Source: CBFIHN01 sp965662575
GTDB taxonomy: Bacteria > Pseudomonadota > Gammaproteobacteria > Francisellales > CACEW01
Assembly: GCA_965662575.1 (NCBI GenBank)
Contig: CBFIHN010000024.1
Coordinates: 1 to 25,089, forward strand
Direction of reading: 5' to 3'
DNA length: 25,089 nucleotides
Below are positions 1 to 7,234 of the stretch, piece after piece. The notes under the pieces are model-generated. The model saw nothing but the letters and a program-made list of their open reading frames with translations, searched no databases and was not told the DNA's origin. The translations under genes were made by a program, and so were the position numbers. Positions within the stretch are counted from its first letter, which is position 1. Every line of letters starts with the position of its first letter.

Positions 1-101
1 TATTTGTCAGCGCGTACTATGGTGTGGCAAATCCGATTGTTTTTTCAGGTGCTTGTCAGTTAGGAATTAATGATGGTGAGGCGCATAAAACGAGTTGTTA
101 G
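1..101 (+). CDS. C-terminal tail of an unrecognised protein (partial)
   Basis: An open frame (codons in phase with position 3) enters from the left edge and stops with TAG at 99-101. It gives about 32 residues, including a small-residue-rich stretch (AYYGVANPIVFSGACQLG) and two cysteines. The other two forward frames stop at about 63 and 70, so this is the longest frame at the edge. In many gammaproteobacteria the gene before yraN is lpoA, but this tail does not look like an LpoA C-terminus to me. I do not recognise it. It could be a real gene end or chance, because only a fragment is visible. Confidence 0.3.
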   Translation, partial: FVSAYYGVANPIVFSGACQLGINDGEAHKTSC

Positions 102-224
102 CGTAGGCATTATCTGCTAAGAGTCTGTTTGTAACAGGATTGTAAAGGCAACCTAGAAATGGGCAGTAAGATGTCTTTTCTCAAAATGAGTTGGTGAGCA
201 TCTGCCAAGCTGCGTGTCTGAATA

Positions 225-255
225 TGAACAAATAATAATCATATCATGCTACAAT
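225..255 (+). promoter_or_regulatory. Candidate promoter for yraN-gmhA
   Basis: A TACAAT -10 hexamer lies at 250-255, with TG two bases upstream (an extended -10 context). A poor -35 (TGAACA, 225-230) sits 19 bp upstream. The region 102-287 is otherwise gene-free. The implied start site lies 25-30 bp before the yraN ATG, whose ribosome binding site AGGGA is at 273-277. Confidence 0.35.
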
Positions 256-287
256 AGGCCTATGTTGTATCCAGGGAAGTATTTACA

Positions 288-629
288 ATGCACCTTGCTC
301 GCGGCCAAGCAGCGGAAAAGCGGGCGCTGCGCTATTTAAAGCAACAAGGATTAACCCTAATAACACAGAATTTTCGTCGACGCTATGGGGAAATTGATTT
401 GGTTATGCAGGATCAAGATATTTTGGTTTTTGTTGAAGTACGTTATCGTCGCCAGTCAAGCTATGGCAGTGCCTTAGATAGTGTTTCTTATCCTAAGCAA
501 ATAAAGCTCCATCGTGCAGCAGCATGTTATTTGCAGCGATATAAGCAGCATGATATACCCGAGTGTCGTTTTGATGTGGTTGCGATTGATGGGATGAATC
601 ACATAGAATGGCTCAAGAACGCATTTTAG
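288..629 (+). CDS. yraN: YraN family protein (UPF0102), endonuclease-like fold
   Basis: This is a 113-residue protein, normal for the UPF0102/YraN family. It has the family core GEIDLV at about residues 35-40, an aspartate about five residues later, and FVEVRYR at about 48-54. Together these form the acidic/lysine-arginine pattern of the restriction-endonuclease-like fold. The biochemical role is not firmly established in the family; a role in nucleic-acid transactions is usually assumed. It is probably cytoplasmic, as no signal peptide or membrane segment is seen. The ATG at 288 is preceded by AGGGA about 10 bp upstream. The next gene begins 32 bp after its stop on the same strand, so the two are probably cotranscribed, matching the conserved yraN-diaA/gmhA order. 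Identity is secure; molecular function is not. Confidence 0.93.
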   Translation: MHLARGQAAEKRALRYLKQQGLTLITQNFRRRYGEIDLVMQDQDILVFVEVRYRRQSSYGSALDSVSYPKQIKLHRAAACYLQRYKQHDIPECRFDVVAIDGMNHIEWLKNAF

Positions 630-661
630 CTGATCAGTATAATTAACTTTAGAGAGCTTGC

Positions 662-1240
662 ATGTTAGAAACCATTCAACAACATTTTAGTGAAAGTATC
701 CAAACCAAAATAGAGGCGGCTGATTTATTGCCGCCGATGATTGCCGAAGCAGCAGAGTTGATAAGTCAAGCATTGGTATCAGGCAAAAAAATCTTAGCCT
801 GTGGTAACGGGGGGTCTGCTGCCGATGCGCAGCATTTTGCAGCTGAATTGATAGGGCGCTTTGAGCGAGAGCGCCCTGAGTTACCAGCAATTGCTTTGAC
901 TACCGACACCTCGGCATTAACGGCCATTGGTAATGATTATAGTTTTAATGAAGTGTTCTCTAAGCAAGTGCGTGCACTGGCCCAAGAAGGTGACATCCTG
1001 TTAGCCATCTCTACCAGTGGTGACTCGGCAAATGTCATTAAAGCTATTGAAGCAGCCCATCAACGCGATGCACACATTATTGCGTTAACCGGTAAAGAGG
1101 GCGGTGAGATTGCTCGTATACTAAAAGGCACGGATGTTGAATTACGTGCGCCGGCCAAGCGCACGGCACGTATTCAAGAATGCCACATTCTGATTATTCA
1201 TTGTTTATGTGATTTGATTGATCAACAATTGTTTGGTTAG
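662..1240 (+). CDS. gmhA: Phosphoheptose isomerase (GmhA/DiaA family)
   Basis: This 192-residue SIS-domain protein would convert sedoheptulose 7-phosphate to D-glycero-D-manno-heptose 7-phosphate, the first step of ADP-heptose synthesis for the LPS core. The sugar-phosphate loop GNGGSAADAQHF spans about residues 48-59, and STSG is at 117-120. Residues matching those used by E. coli GmhA are present: His58, Glu62, Gln172 and His180. By position (directly after yraN) and overall sequence it is also the counterpart of E. coli DiaA, a DnaA-binding protein. As I recall it, DiaA has lost the equivalents of the Glu and the last His. Retention of these residues here favours an active isomerase, as in Pseudomonas GmhA. 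A DnaA-binding side role cannot be excluded. A gmhB gene lies about 21 kb downstream in this window. The start has only a weak AGAG ribosome site. Confidence 0.9.
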   Translation: MLETIQQHFSESIQTKIEAADLLPPMIAEAAELISQALVSGKKILACGNGGSAADAQHFAAELIGRFERERPELPAIALTTDTSALTAIGNDYSFNEVFSKQVRALAQEGDILLAISTSGDSANVIKAIEAAHQRDAHIIALTGKEGGEIARILKGTDVELRAPAKRTARIQECHILIIHCLCDLIDQQLFG

Positions 1241-1421
1241 TTCAGGTCAGTGGGTTATCTATTGGTTTAGATGTTCGGTTCATCTTAGGCAGAAATGAGC
1301 AAAAAGGCGACTTCTGCGCAAGGTGAGTCTATCAGGTTGGCAAGTGTCCCTACCTGCTTGGGTATGACATACTGGTTGAGTGTCAACCCCATTAAGGTCT
1401 CGCGCCCAATGACAGCATGAT
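1241..1421. other. Convergent intergenic region with a protein-like minus-strand remnant
   Basis: This lies between the converging gmhA and decarboxylase genes. No strong hairpin terminator is visible. On the minus strand, one frame stays open from within the decarboxylase end to a TAA at 1285-1287. It encodes a protein-like stretch including MGLTLNQYVIPKQVG and a hydrophobic end, AFLLISA. An ATG at 1392 would give 35 residues, but it has no clear ribosome site. I do not recognise it; it may be a gene remnant or chance. Confidence 0.2.
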
Positions 1422-2450
1422 TTAAGCAAAGTGTGCGTCCAAGGTTAGTTTTAAGGCACTTGGCATATCGTAGCTTGGCTGCCAGTCAAGTAATTTTTTT
1501 GCCTGATCAATTTTGGGGATGCGGCTGCTGACATCTTGGTAGCCTTCACCATAATATTGGCCTGACGAGACTTCAATGATTTGAGTTCGTTCAGCTAGTT
1601 GTTCGTATTTGGGGTATTGTTTCATTTGGGCGATGGTCATGTCTGCCAGTTGTTTGATTGAATAATCATTAGCCGGATTGCCCAAGTTGAAGATTTGACG
1701 ATTTGCTGAGTCATGACGGTGTTCAATAATGCGCATTAAGCCGTCAATGCCATCCTCGATATAAGTAAAGCAACGGCGTTGGTGGCCACCGTCAACTAAT
1801 TGGATATCCCGGCCGTTAAGAATATTACCAACAAATTGCGATAAGACCCGTGCAGCCCCTTCTTTTGGATTGATCATATTATCGAGTTTGGCACCAATCC
1901 AGTTGAATGGGCGAAATAAAGTGTAGTTCAAATCCTTTTGCATGCCATAGGCGTGGATCACGCGGTCCATTAATTGTTTGGAGCAAGAGTAAATCCAGCG
2001 TGGTTTATTAATCGGACCTAAGACTAAACGGCTGCTCTGCTCATCAAAAGGGGTGTCCTCACTCATCCCGTAAACCTCTGAGGTTGAGGGGAAGATAACA
2101 TGTTTATTGTATTTTGAGCATAAGCGAATAATTTCAAGGTTCGCCTCAAAATCCAGTTCAAAAACATAGAGTGGATTCTTGACATAAAGACTTGGGGTTG
2201 CAACAGCAACCAGTGGCAGCACGACGTCACATTGTTCAATCTGCTGCTCAATCCAATTTTTATATTGGCTGATATCACCTTGGGTAAAGTGCATGCGCTC
2301 ATGTGATCTAAGGTCGCCGAGTTTATGGCTGTCTAAATCAATGCCGTGAATTTCCCAGTCGGTGGTCTTGAGGATACGGTCACTTAATGTGCTGCCAATA
2401 AAACCATTTACCCCAAGAATAAAAATTTTAAGTGGTTGTTTATTTGTCAT
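1422..2450 (-). CDS. UDP-glucuronic acid oxidative decarboxylase (stand-alone ArnA C-domain / UDP-4-keto-pentose-UDP-xylose synthase type)
   Basis: This 342-residue short-chain dehydrogenase/reductase resembles the C-terminal decarboxylase domain of ArnA. It has the NAD-binding GxxGxxG (GVNGFIG, residues 13-19), Ser124-Glu125 in STSEVYG, and Tyr154-x3-Lys158. An arginine in HQRRCF matches the conserved active-site Arg of ArnA. It should oxidise and decarboxylate UDP-GlcA to UDP-4-keto-pentose. Stand-alone homologues in Ralstonia and relatives further reduce this to UDP-xylose. The N-terminal formyltransferase domain of E. coli ArnA is absent. The frame stays open upstream to 2606, but the first 52 codons overlap arnC and do not look conserved. 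The ATG at 2450 gives the family N-terminus and an 11-bp overlap with the arnC-like stop. It is last in the minus-strand cluster. Confidence 0.85.
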   Translation of the reverse strand: MTNKQPLKIFILGVNGFIGSTLSDRILKTTDWEIHGIDLDSHKLGDLRSHERMHFTQGDISQYKNWIEQQIEQCDVVLPLVAVATPSLYVKNPLYVFELDFEANLEIIRLCSKYNKHVIFPSTSEVYGMSEDTPFDEQSSRLVLGPINKPRWIYSCSKQLMDRVIHAYGMQKDLNYTLFRPFNWIGAKLDNMINPKEGAARVLSQFVGNILNGRDIQLVDGGHQRRCFTYIEDGIDGLMRIIEHRHDSANRQIFNLGNPANDYSIKQLADMTIAQMKQYPKYEQLAERTQIIEVSSGQYYGEGYQDVSSRIPKIDQAKKLLDWQPSYDMPSALKLTLDAHFA

Positions 2451-3399
2451 CAGTTTGTTCCAAAATATGTTTGATAATAAAGCGGGGGCGCTGGCGAACT
2501 TCCTCATAAATGCGACCAATATATTCCCCGACAATGCCAAGCCCCATGAGTAAAACACCCATGAGAAAGAATAAGATGGCGAAGAGTGTAAAGATACCTT
2601 GGACATCTGGGCCGAACAAAATACGATCGATAATCAGATACAAAAATAGTAATATGCTTAAGAAGGCAACAACGAAGCCTGTGATGGTAAAGAACTCTAA
2701 CGGTGCACGCGAAAAATTCGCAAAGAAATCAAAGTTATAGCGCACCAATTTATAGAAGTTATAACTTGATGTGCCCTCTGTGCGTGCAGCATGGCGAACG
2801 CCAACGTCAGTCGGGTTGTTGGCGAAACTCACTGCCAGTGCGGGAATAAAGGTTGAGCGCTCATCACAGGCGACCATTTGTTCGACAATGTCACGGCTAT
2901 AGGCACGTAGCATACAGCCTTCATCCTTGATGCTAATTTGGGTAAAGCGTTCACGTAGCGAATTATGAAGCTTGGAGAAAAATAAGCGCCATTTCTTATC
3001 TTGGCGATCCAGGCGATAGCCTCCAACAGCATCATGGCCTTGCTCAAATTTTTCAAGTAGTAAGGGAATATCTTCGGGATAATTTTGTAGGTCAGCATCC
3101 ATTGTGATGATCACCTCGCCACGGACATGCTCAAAACCTGCCATTATTGCCATATGCTGGCCAAAGTTGCGATTAAATTCGATGATACGAACATGTTCAG
3201 GACGTTGTGCAAATAACTCAGCAAGCATTTGTGCTGACTGATCTTTGCTGCCATCATTAATAAAAATGACTTCATAGGCTTTTTCTGTTTGTTCCAATAC
3301 CGGGAATAAACGTGCAATGAGACTGTTAAGGACTTCTTCTTCGTTATAAATTGGAATCACAACACTGATATAAGGCGTGTTTTTTGTGCTCTGTGTCAT
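2440..3399 (-). CDS. arnC: Undecaprenyl-phosphate glycosyltransferase, ArnC-like (GT2)
   Basis: A 319-residue membrane-anchored family-2 glycosyltransferase, close to the length of E. coli ArnC (322). The GT-A domain has VVIPIYNE near the N-terminus, a DGS motif (INDGS), the DAD motif in MDADLQNYPEDIP, and ERSTFIP, which is typical of ArnC and polyprenyl-phosphate sugar transferases. Two hydrophobic segments near residues 235-290 anchor the protein in the inner membrane. It would transfer a sugar from a UDP donor to undecaprenyl phosphate on the cytoplasmic face. In the classical pathway the sugar is formyl-Ara4N. The formyltransferase and aminotransferase are absent here, so the sugar may differ (a pentose such as xylose is one possibility). 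Its stop overlaps the start of the decarboxylase, implying coupled translation. Confidence 0.87.
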   Translation of the reverse strand: MTQSTKNTPYISVVIPIYNEEEVLNSLIARLFPVLEQTEKAYEVIFINDGSKDQSAQMLAELFAQRPEHVRIIEFNRNFGQHMAIMAGFEHVRGEVIITMDADLQNYPEDIPLLLEKFEQGHDAVGGYRLDRQDKKWRLFFSKLHNSLRERFTQISIKDEGCMLRAYSRDIVEQMVACDERSTFIPALAVSFANNPTDVGVRHAARTEGTSSYNFYKLVRYNFDFFANFSRAPLEFFTITGFVVAFLSILLFLYLIIDRILFGPDVQGIFTLFAILFFLMGVLLMGLGIVGEYIGRIYEEVRQRPRFIIKHILEQTDDK

Positions 3400-3458
3400 A
3401 AGCTGTCAATCGTTAAGATAACTTAGGCTTGAGTATACACTAAGCATAGTTGCTCATG

Positions 3459-3818
3459 CTATTTTGCAATCAGGTAAACACCAATCATAATGACAAAAAT
3501 ACCAGCCATTCTGGTGATAGACAGATCTTCACCAAAAAAATAAAAAGCCGCAATGGCATTGACCACATAGCCGATGCTTAGCATGGGGTAGGCAAAACTC
3601 ACTTCGACGCGCGATAACACCATCAGCCAGACACCAACACTAATGACGTAGCAAAATAAACCGGTCATCACAAGCGGATTGGTAGCCACTTTCCAGCCAA
3701 TTGGGATGACCTGGTGTAGTGAAAAAGCAAAATGGCCAATGCGATCCATGCCCGCTTTGAGTAGTAGTTGGGCGCCGGCATTTAACAAAACGCCAAGCAA
3801 AATGAGAGCATAGATCAT
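3459..3818 (-). CDS. ArnE/ArnF-like EamA small transporter (lipid-linked sugar flippase subunit)
   Basis: A 119-residue protein with four hydrophobic segments, starting MIYALILLGVLLNAGAQLLLK, a typical SMR/EamA-type N-terminus. A conserved-looking SFAYPMLSIGYV stretch is at about 74-85. In E. coli, ArnE (111 aa) and ArnF (128 aa) together are thought to flip undecaprenyl-phosphate-Ara4N across the inner membrane. Here only one such gene is seen, so it may act as a homodimer. The start overlaps the arnT-like stop by 4 bp (ATGA type), so the two are translationally coupled. A 59-bp spacer separates it from arnC. Assignment to lipid-sugar flipping rests mainly on gene context. Confidence 0.8.
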   Translation of the reverse strand: MIYALILLGVLLNAGAQLLLKAGMDRIGHFAFSLHQVIPIGWKVATNPLVMTGLFCYVISVGVWLMVLSRVEVSFAYPMLSIGYVVNAIAAFYFFGEDLSITRMAGIFVIMIGVYLIAK

Positions 3819-5494
3819 GATATTGTCCTTTGTGTGACTAAAATGAGACGGCCATGCTGCATTAAAATTTGCCCATGGTGGGCTAAAAACAAAGCTCTAT
3901 TTTGTTTGCCAGTGACTACCCATAGTTTTTCTCGGTCCCAGAGTTGCCAAAAGTGCGCTCTGGAGATCATCCATCGTTTTGAGTTTGCTTGATGCGCGAC
4001 ACCGTATTGCAATTCGCCAAGATAACCAGCGACAATCACCGTCTGACCTAAATAAAAGGGGAGGTCTTGAAAGTAATCACCAAAGCTGGCCACTTTGCTA
4101 TTGGGGTGTTTTTTCAGTATGGGTATGATTTTTTGTGCTATTGGGTAGGTTGATTTTTCCGCTAGTGAAGGTAAGTTAAGGCACACAAGGTTAACCAACA
4201 AAATCGGCATAGCGACCATGGTGGCAATTAAGCCGACGGCAGATTTTTTTCTCATCGCTATATTGTGTAAGACAGCGACAATGATCAGTATGATAGCGGC
4301 GACGAGAAAGTTCGTTAGCTGTTGTGGGGCTTGTTTAAAGACGACTGCTGGATGTAAGCCAATGATCAAAGTAACCGCGGCAATTAGCAAAGTTATAACC
4401 AAGAAAACACAGTGGCCAATTTTTACACCGCTTGGCCACGAGTTGGTGAAAATTGCATCGAGATAGCGTGCCATTAAGAGGCACAAAGGCAATACAGCAG
4501 GCAGAATATAAGAGCCTAATATCGAGTGTGAAAAACCAAAAAAGAGTAAAATTGAGAATGCCCAGATAAAGCAAAAAATATCTAGAGCGTGGTCTTGGCG
4601 CTTCTTCCAGCAGGTGGTTACAATGCGTTTAATTGCCTGAGGTAAAAAGACTACCCAAGGGAAAACAGCAAGAAGAATAAAACCAATATACAAAAATTTA
4701 TTCATTTCACGGTTGGCAATGGGGGTAAAAAAGCGCAGGAATTGCTGATTAATGAAGTACTGATAGACAAAGCCAGGATAATGCTGCTGCACCAGAACAG
4801 GCCAAGGCAGATTCATTAAAAAAACAATGATCAAGCCCCGAATCATCCGTAAGTGCTTAAGTAAATACCAGCGGTTAAGTAGTAAAATCCAGAGGCCAAT
4901 CACCATCATCGGAAATAAAATGCCAATCAGGCCCTTTGACATCGTGGCTAATCCCGCCGCGATATAGGCGCCGTAGAGGCAGGCTGCTTGTCGGTTTTTT
5001 TTGTCGTGCTTTAGGCTGGTTAAAAATAACAGAAAGCTAAGATTAAGGAAAAAACTAACGGGACAGTCAGGTGTCAGTGCGCGTCCCAGCCCCAGATAAA
5101 AAAAGCTGGTCATGAGTAATAGGCTCGTGATTAGCGCAACACGTTGGTTGAAAATAACCCGAGTACATAAGTAGGTTGCTATTATCCCGATAAAGGATAA
5201 TAGGACATTACCACCACGCACGGCCCAAAAGCTATCACCAAACAAATATTGGAATAAGGCGCTGATCCAATAGAGCAGCGGGGGCTTTTCAAAATAAATT
5301 ATCCCATTGAGGTGGGGGACAATAAATTGATGATTAGCCAACATCTCACGTGCAATTTCAGCATAACGACCTTCGTCAGGGCGTTGTAGCACTGGTATAC
5401 CATAGGTACAAAAATTAATGATAAAAATAACACAAAGCAAGCCGAGGCTTGTGGCCAGGGGGCGGTGTTGATAGAGGCGAGACAGTGACTGCAT
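3815..5494 (-). CDS. arnT: ArnT-like lipid A glycosyltransferase (GT-C/GT83, PMT-type)
   Basis: A large inner-membrane protein of 559 residues from the ATG at 5494, with about a dozen hydrophobic segments and a soluble C-terminal part. After the first membrane segment comes RPDEGRYAEIAREML, the acidic first-loop motif of ArnT and related GT-C enzymes (Asp40-Glu41), then a typical YFEKPPLLYW. Near the C-terminus GELQYG resembles the ArnT periplasmic domain. It would move a sugar from undecaprenyl phosphate onto lipid A in the periplasm, the step that gives cationic-peptide resistance when the sugar is Ara4N. The frame extends to a TTG at 5521. Neither start has a good ribosome site; I prefer the ATG because MQSLSRLYQHRPLA leads straight into the first membrane helix. 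It is first of the minus-strand cluster and diverges from truB. Confidence 0.85.
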   Translation of the reverse strand: MQSLSRLYQHRPLATSLGLLCVIFIINFCTYGIPVLQRPDEGRYAEIAREMLANHQFIVPHLNGIIYFEKPPLLYWISALFQYLFGDSFWAVRGGNVLLSFIGIIATYLCTRVIFNQRVALITSLLLMTSFFYLGLGRALTPDCPVSFFLNLSFLLFLTSLKHDKKNRQAACLYGAYIAAGLATMSKGLIGILFPMMVIGLWILLLNRWYLLKHLRMIRGLIIVFLMNLPWPVLVQQHYPGFVYQYFINQQFLRFFTPIANREMNKFLYIGFILLAVFPWVVFLPQAIKRIVTTCWKKRQDHALDIFCFIWAFSILLFFGFSHSILGSYILPAVLPLCLLMARYLDAIFTNSWPSGVKIGHCVFLVITLLIAAVTLIIGLHPAVVFKQAPQQLTNFLVAAIILIIVAVLHNIAMRKKSAVGLIATMVAMPILLVNLVCLNLPSLAEKSTYPIAQKIIPILKKHPNSKVASFGDYFQDLPFYLGQTVIVAGYLGELQYGVAHQANSKRWMISRAHFWQLWDREKLWVVTGKQNRALFLAHHGQILMQHGRLILVTQRTIS

Positions 5495-5628
5495 GCTTGG
5501 AATCTGTATAACTAAAGGCAAGTGATTTTACTATGATAAGGGTGAAAAACCAGCATGATGTGAGATAAGTTTTTCCAATGCTGTGTTAAATTAATCAATA
5601 GAAGCTTTTGCATATAGGTCCTGTGGGT

Positions 5629-6492
5629 ATGAAAATTGATGGTATTATTTTGTTGGACAAGCCGTCAGGATTTAGTTCAAATCAGGTTTTGCAGAAAGTT
5701 AAGCGATACTTAAAAGCCGATAAGGCTGGGCATACCGGCAGTTTGGATCCGATGGCTACCGGGATGCTGCCACTGTGCTTTGGTCAAGCAACCAAACTTT
5801 GTGAGTATTTGCTGGCAAGTGATAAATGCTATCAAGCGCGCATTCAATTAGGTGTGGGGACAGACACGGGCGATGCAGACGGTGATATTATTGAGCAAAC
5901 ACCTGTGCCAGCGCTGAGTCAAGAAAAAGTGTCGTTGATTTTGAACCAATTTCTTGGTGATATTAAACAAGTGCCACCGATGTATTCCGCGCTTAAAAAA
6001 GACGGTGTGCCGTTGTATCAGTTGGCACGCCAAGGTATAGACGTTGAACGCAAAGCACGTCGGATTCACATTCATCAATTGGTTTTACTTGCACTGGGTC
6101 AAGATTGGTTAGAACTTCAGGTGGTCTGTAGTAAAGGAACGTATATTCGTCGCTTGGCGGAAGATATTGGACAAGCATTACACTGTGCGGCACATCTAAC
6201 GATGCTCAGGCGGTTATACTGTTCGGGATTTCAGTCAGAGTACATGCTGACTTTGGATCAAGTGACACAAGCCTCAGATCCTGCGATACACTTATTGCCG
6301 ATCGATGCAGGCTTAATGAAATGGCCGAGTTATTCAATAACAGCGGAACAACGACAGCAGCTGCATCATGGCAAACGAGTGGAGTTACTTGAACAACTAA
6401 GCGGTGACTATCGGTTATATTGTCAGCAACAACTTGTTGCCATAGCAGTAGTGAAAAATGGCATCATTGTGCAGCGAAAACTGTTTCATTGA
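5629..6492 (+). CDS. truB: tRNA pseudouridine(55) synthase TruB
   Basis: This enzyme isomerises uridine 55 to pseudouridine in the T-loop of tRNAs. The 287-residue frame has the family hallmarks: DGIILLDKPSG at the N-terminus, HTGSLDPMATG with catalytic Asp40, KCYQARIQLG with the conserved Tyr, PPMYSALKKDG, and CSKGTYIRRLAEDIG. The frame can be extended to a TTG at 5608, but the ATG at 5629 gives the usual short lead before GIILLDKP, with AGG about 10 bp upstream. TruB usually follows rbfA in the nusA-infB operon. Here it stands alone, divergent from the arn-like cluster and upstream of aroK, so it has been separated from its common neighbours. The C-terminal PUA-like part is present but diverged. 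Confidence 0.95.
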   Translation: MKIDGIILLDKPSGFSSNQVLQKVKRYLKADKAGHTGSLDPMATGMLPLCFGQATKLCEYLLASDKCYQARIQLGVGTDTGDADGDIIEQTPVPALSQEKVSLILNQFLGDIKQVPPMYSALKKDGVPLYQLARQGIDVERKARRIHIHQLVLLALGQDWLELQVVCSKGTYIRRLAEDIGQALHCAAHLTMLRRLYCSGFQSEYMLTLDQVTQASDPAIHLLPIDAGLMKWPSYSITAEQRQQLHHGKRVELLEQLSGDYRLYCQQQLVAIAVVKNGIIVQRKLFH

Positions 6493-6536
6493 TTGTGATG
6501 AGAAGGTGTAAAAACTCTATGGTCATTGAACTATAT

Positions 6537-6575
6537 CACTTGCCTTGCGCAGCCAAGTGTTTGTTCTCATTTTCT
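6537..6575 (+). terminator. Candidate rho-independent terminator after truB
   Basis: CACTTG (6537-6542) pairs with CAAGTG (6554-6559) across an 11-nt loop. A T-rich run (TTTGTTCTCATTTTC) follows. The stem is short, so this is only a moderate candidate. It sits 45 bp past the truB stop, before the aroK promoter. Confidence 0.35.
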
Positions 6576-6630
6576 TGTTGCGTGTGACGAAATGGTTGTC
6601 GGCGGTCCTATAGCTTGCAGCAAACTATTT

Positions 6631-6639
6631 TGCTATACT
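6631..6639 (+). promoter_or_regulatory. Extended -10 promoter for aroK-aroB
   Basis: TGCTATACT is a near-consensus extended -10 (TGn plus TATACT at 6634-6639). No good -35 lies 17 bp upstream, as is common for extended -10 promoters. The aroK GTG is about 70 bp downstream. Confidence 0.5.
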
Positions 6640-6706
6640 CCGTCACTGACTTTAATGTCCCAAATCCTATCCCTCTTGTATCAACAGACACACAGGACTT
6701 GACACG

Positions 6707-7234
6707 GTGAATCGTACTAAAAATATTTTTTTGATTGGGCCTCCAGGTGTTGGTAAAAGCACTATTGGTCGCCAGTTAACCTCACTAATTAAAGCACAAT
6801 TTTTTGATAGCGATCAAGAAATTGAAAAACGTTGTGGTGCTGATATTGCTTGGATTTTTGACCTTGAAGGTGAGGAAGGCTTCCGTGATCGTGAAGCAAA
6901 GGTCATTGATGAACTCACCGAAAAGCAGGGCATTGTTTTAGCCACAGGTGGTGGCACGATATTACGTGGAGAGAATCGTGACCGTTTATCTGCGCGTGGT
7001 GTTGTCATTTATCTGCAAGCAGATCCAGATCAATTATTTCAACGGACAGAAAAAGACAAAAAGCGGCCGTTATTACAAGGTGGTGATAAGAAAGAGAAGC
7101 TCGAAAAGATTACTGATGAGCGCGATCCACTCTATCGTGAAGCAGCTGACTATGTGATTGAAACGAAAGGCCGTACGGCAAAAAATATTGCCAATGAAAT
7201 CATTGATATGATTTATGCCGACAGTAACTGTTAG
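6707..7234 (+). CDS. aroK: Shikimate kinase
   Basis: This enzyme phosphorylates shikimate at the 3-hydroxyl using ATP, in the chorismate pathway, in the cytoplasm. The 175-residue protein has a P-loop GPPGVGKST at 11-19, the shikimate-contacting D-S-D (FFDSD, 33-37), GEEGFRDREA at about 55-64 with the substrate Arg, ATGGGT at 79-84, and the lid RPLL near 120. The start is GTG at 6707 with AGGA about 9 bp upstream. It overlaps aroB by 20 bp, and the aroK-aroB pair is a conserved proteobacterial operon. Confidence 0.96.
   Translation: MNRTKNIFLIGPPGVGKSTIGRQLTSLIKAQFFDSDQEIEKRCGADIAWIFDLEGEEGFRDREAKVIDELTEKQGIVLATGGGTILRGENRDRLSARGVVIYLQADPDQLFQRTEKDKKRPLLQGGDKKEKLEKITDERDPLYREAADYVIETKGRTAKNIANEIIDMIYADSNC

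Noticed and set aside
102..287. RNase P RNA or another RNA gene before yraN
   Set aside because: In some relatives rnpB lies near this locus, but I saw none of its conserved elements here.
662..1240. Calling the gene diaA only
   Set aside because: The position fits diaA, but the isomerase residues are kept, so phosphoheptose isomerase is the better primary call.
2451..2606. 52-residue extension of the decarboxylase
   Set aside because: It lies wholly inside the arnC-like gene in another frame and precedes the expected N-terminus of the NAD-binding fold.
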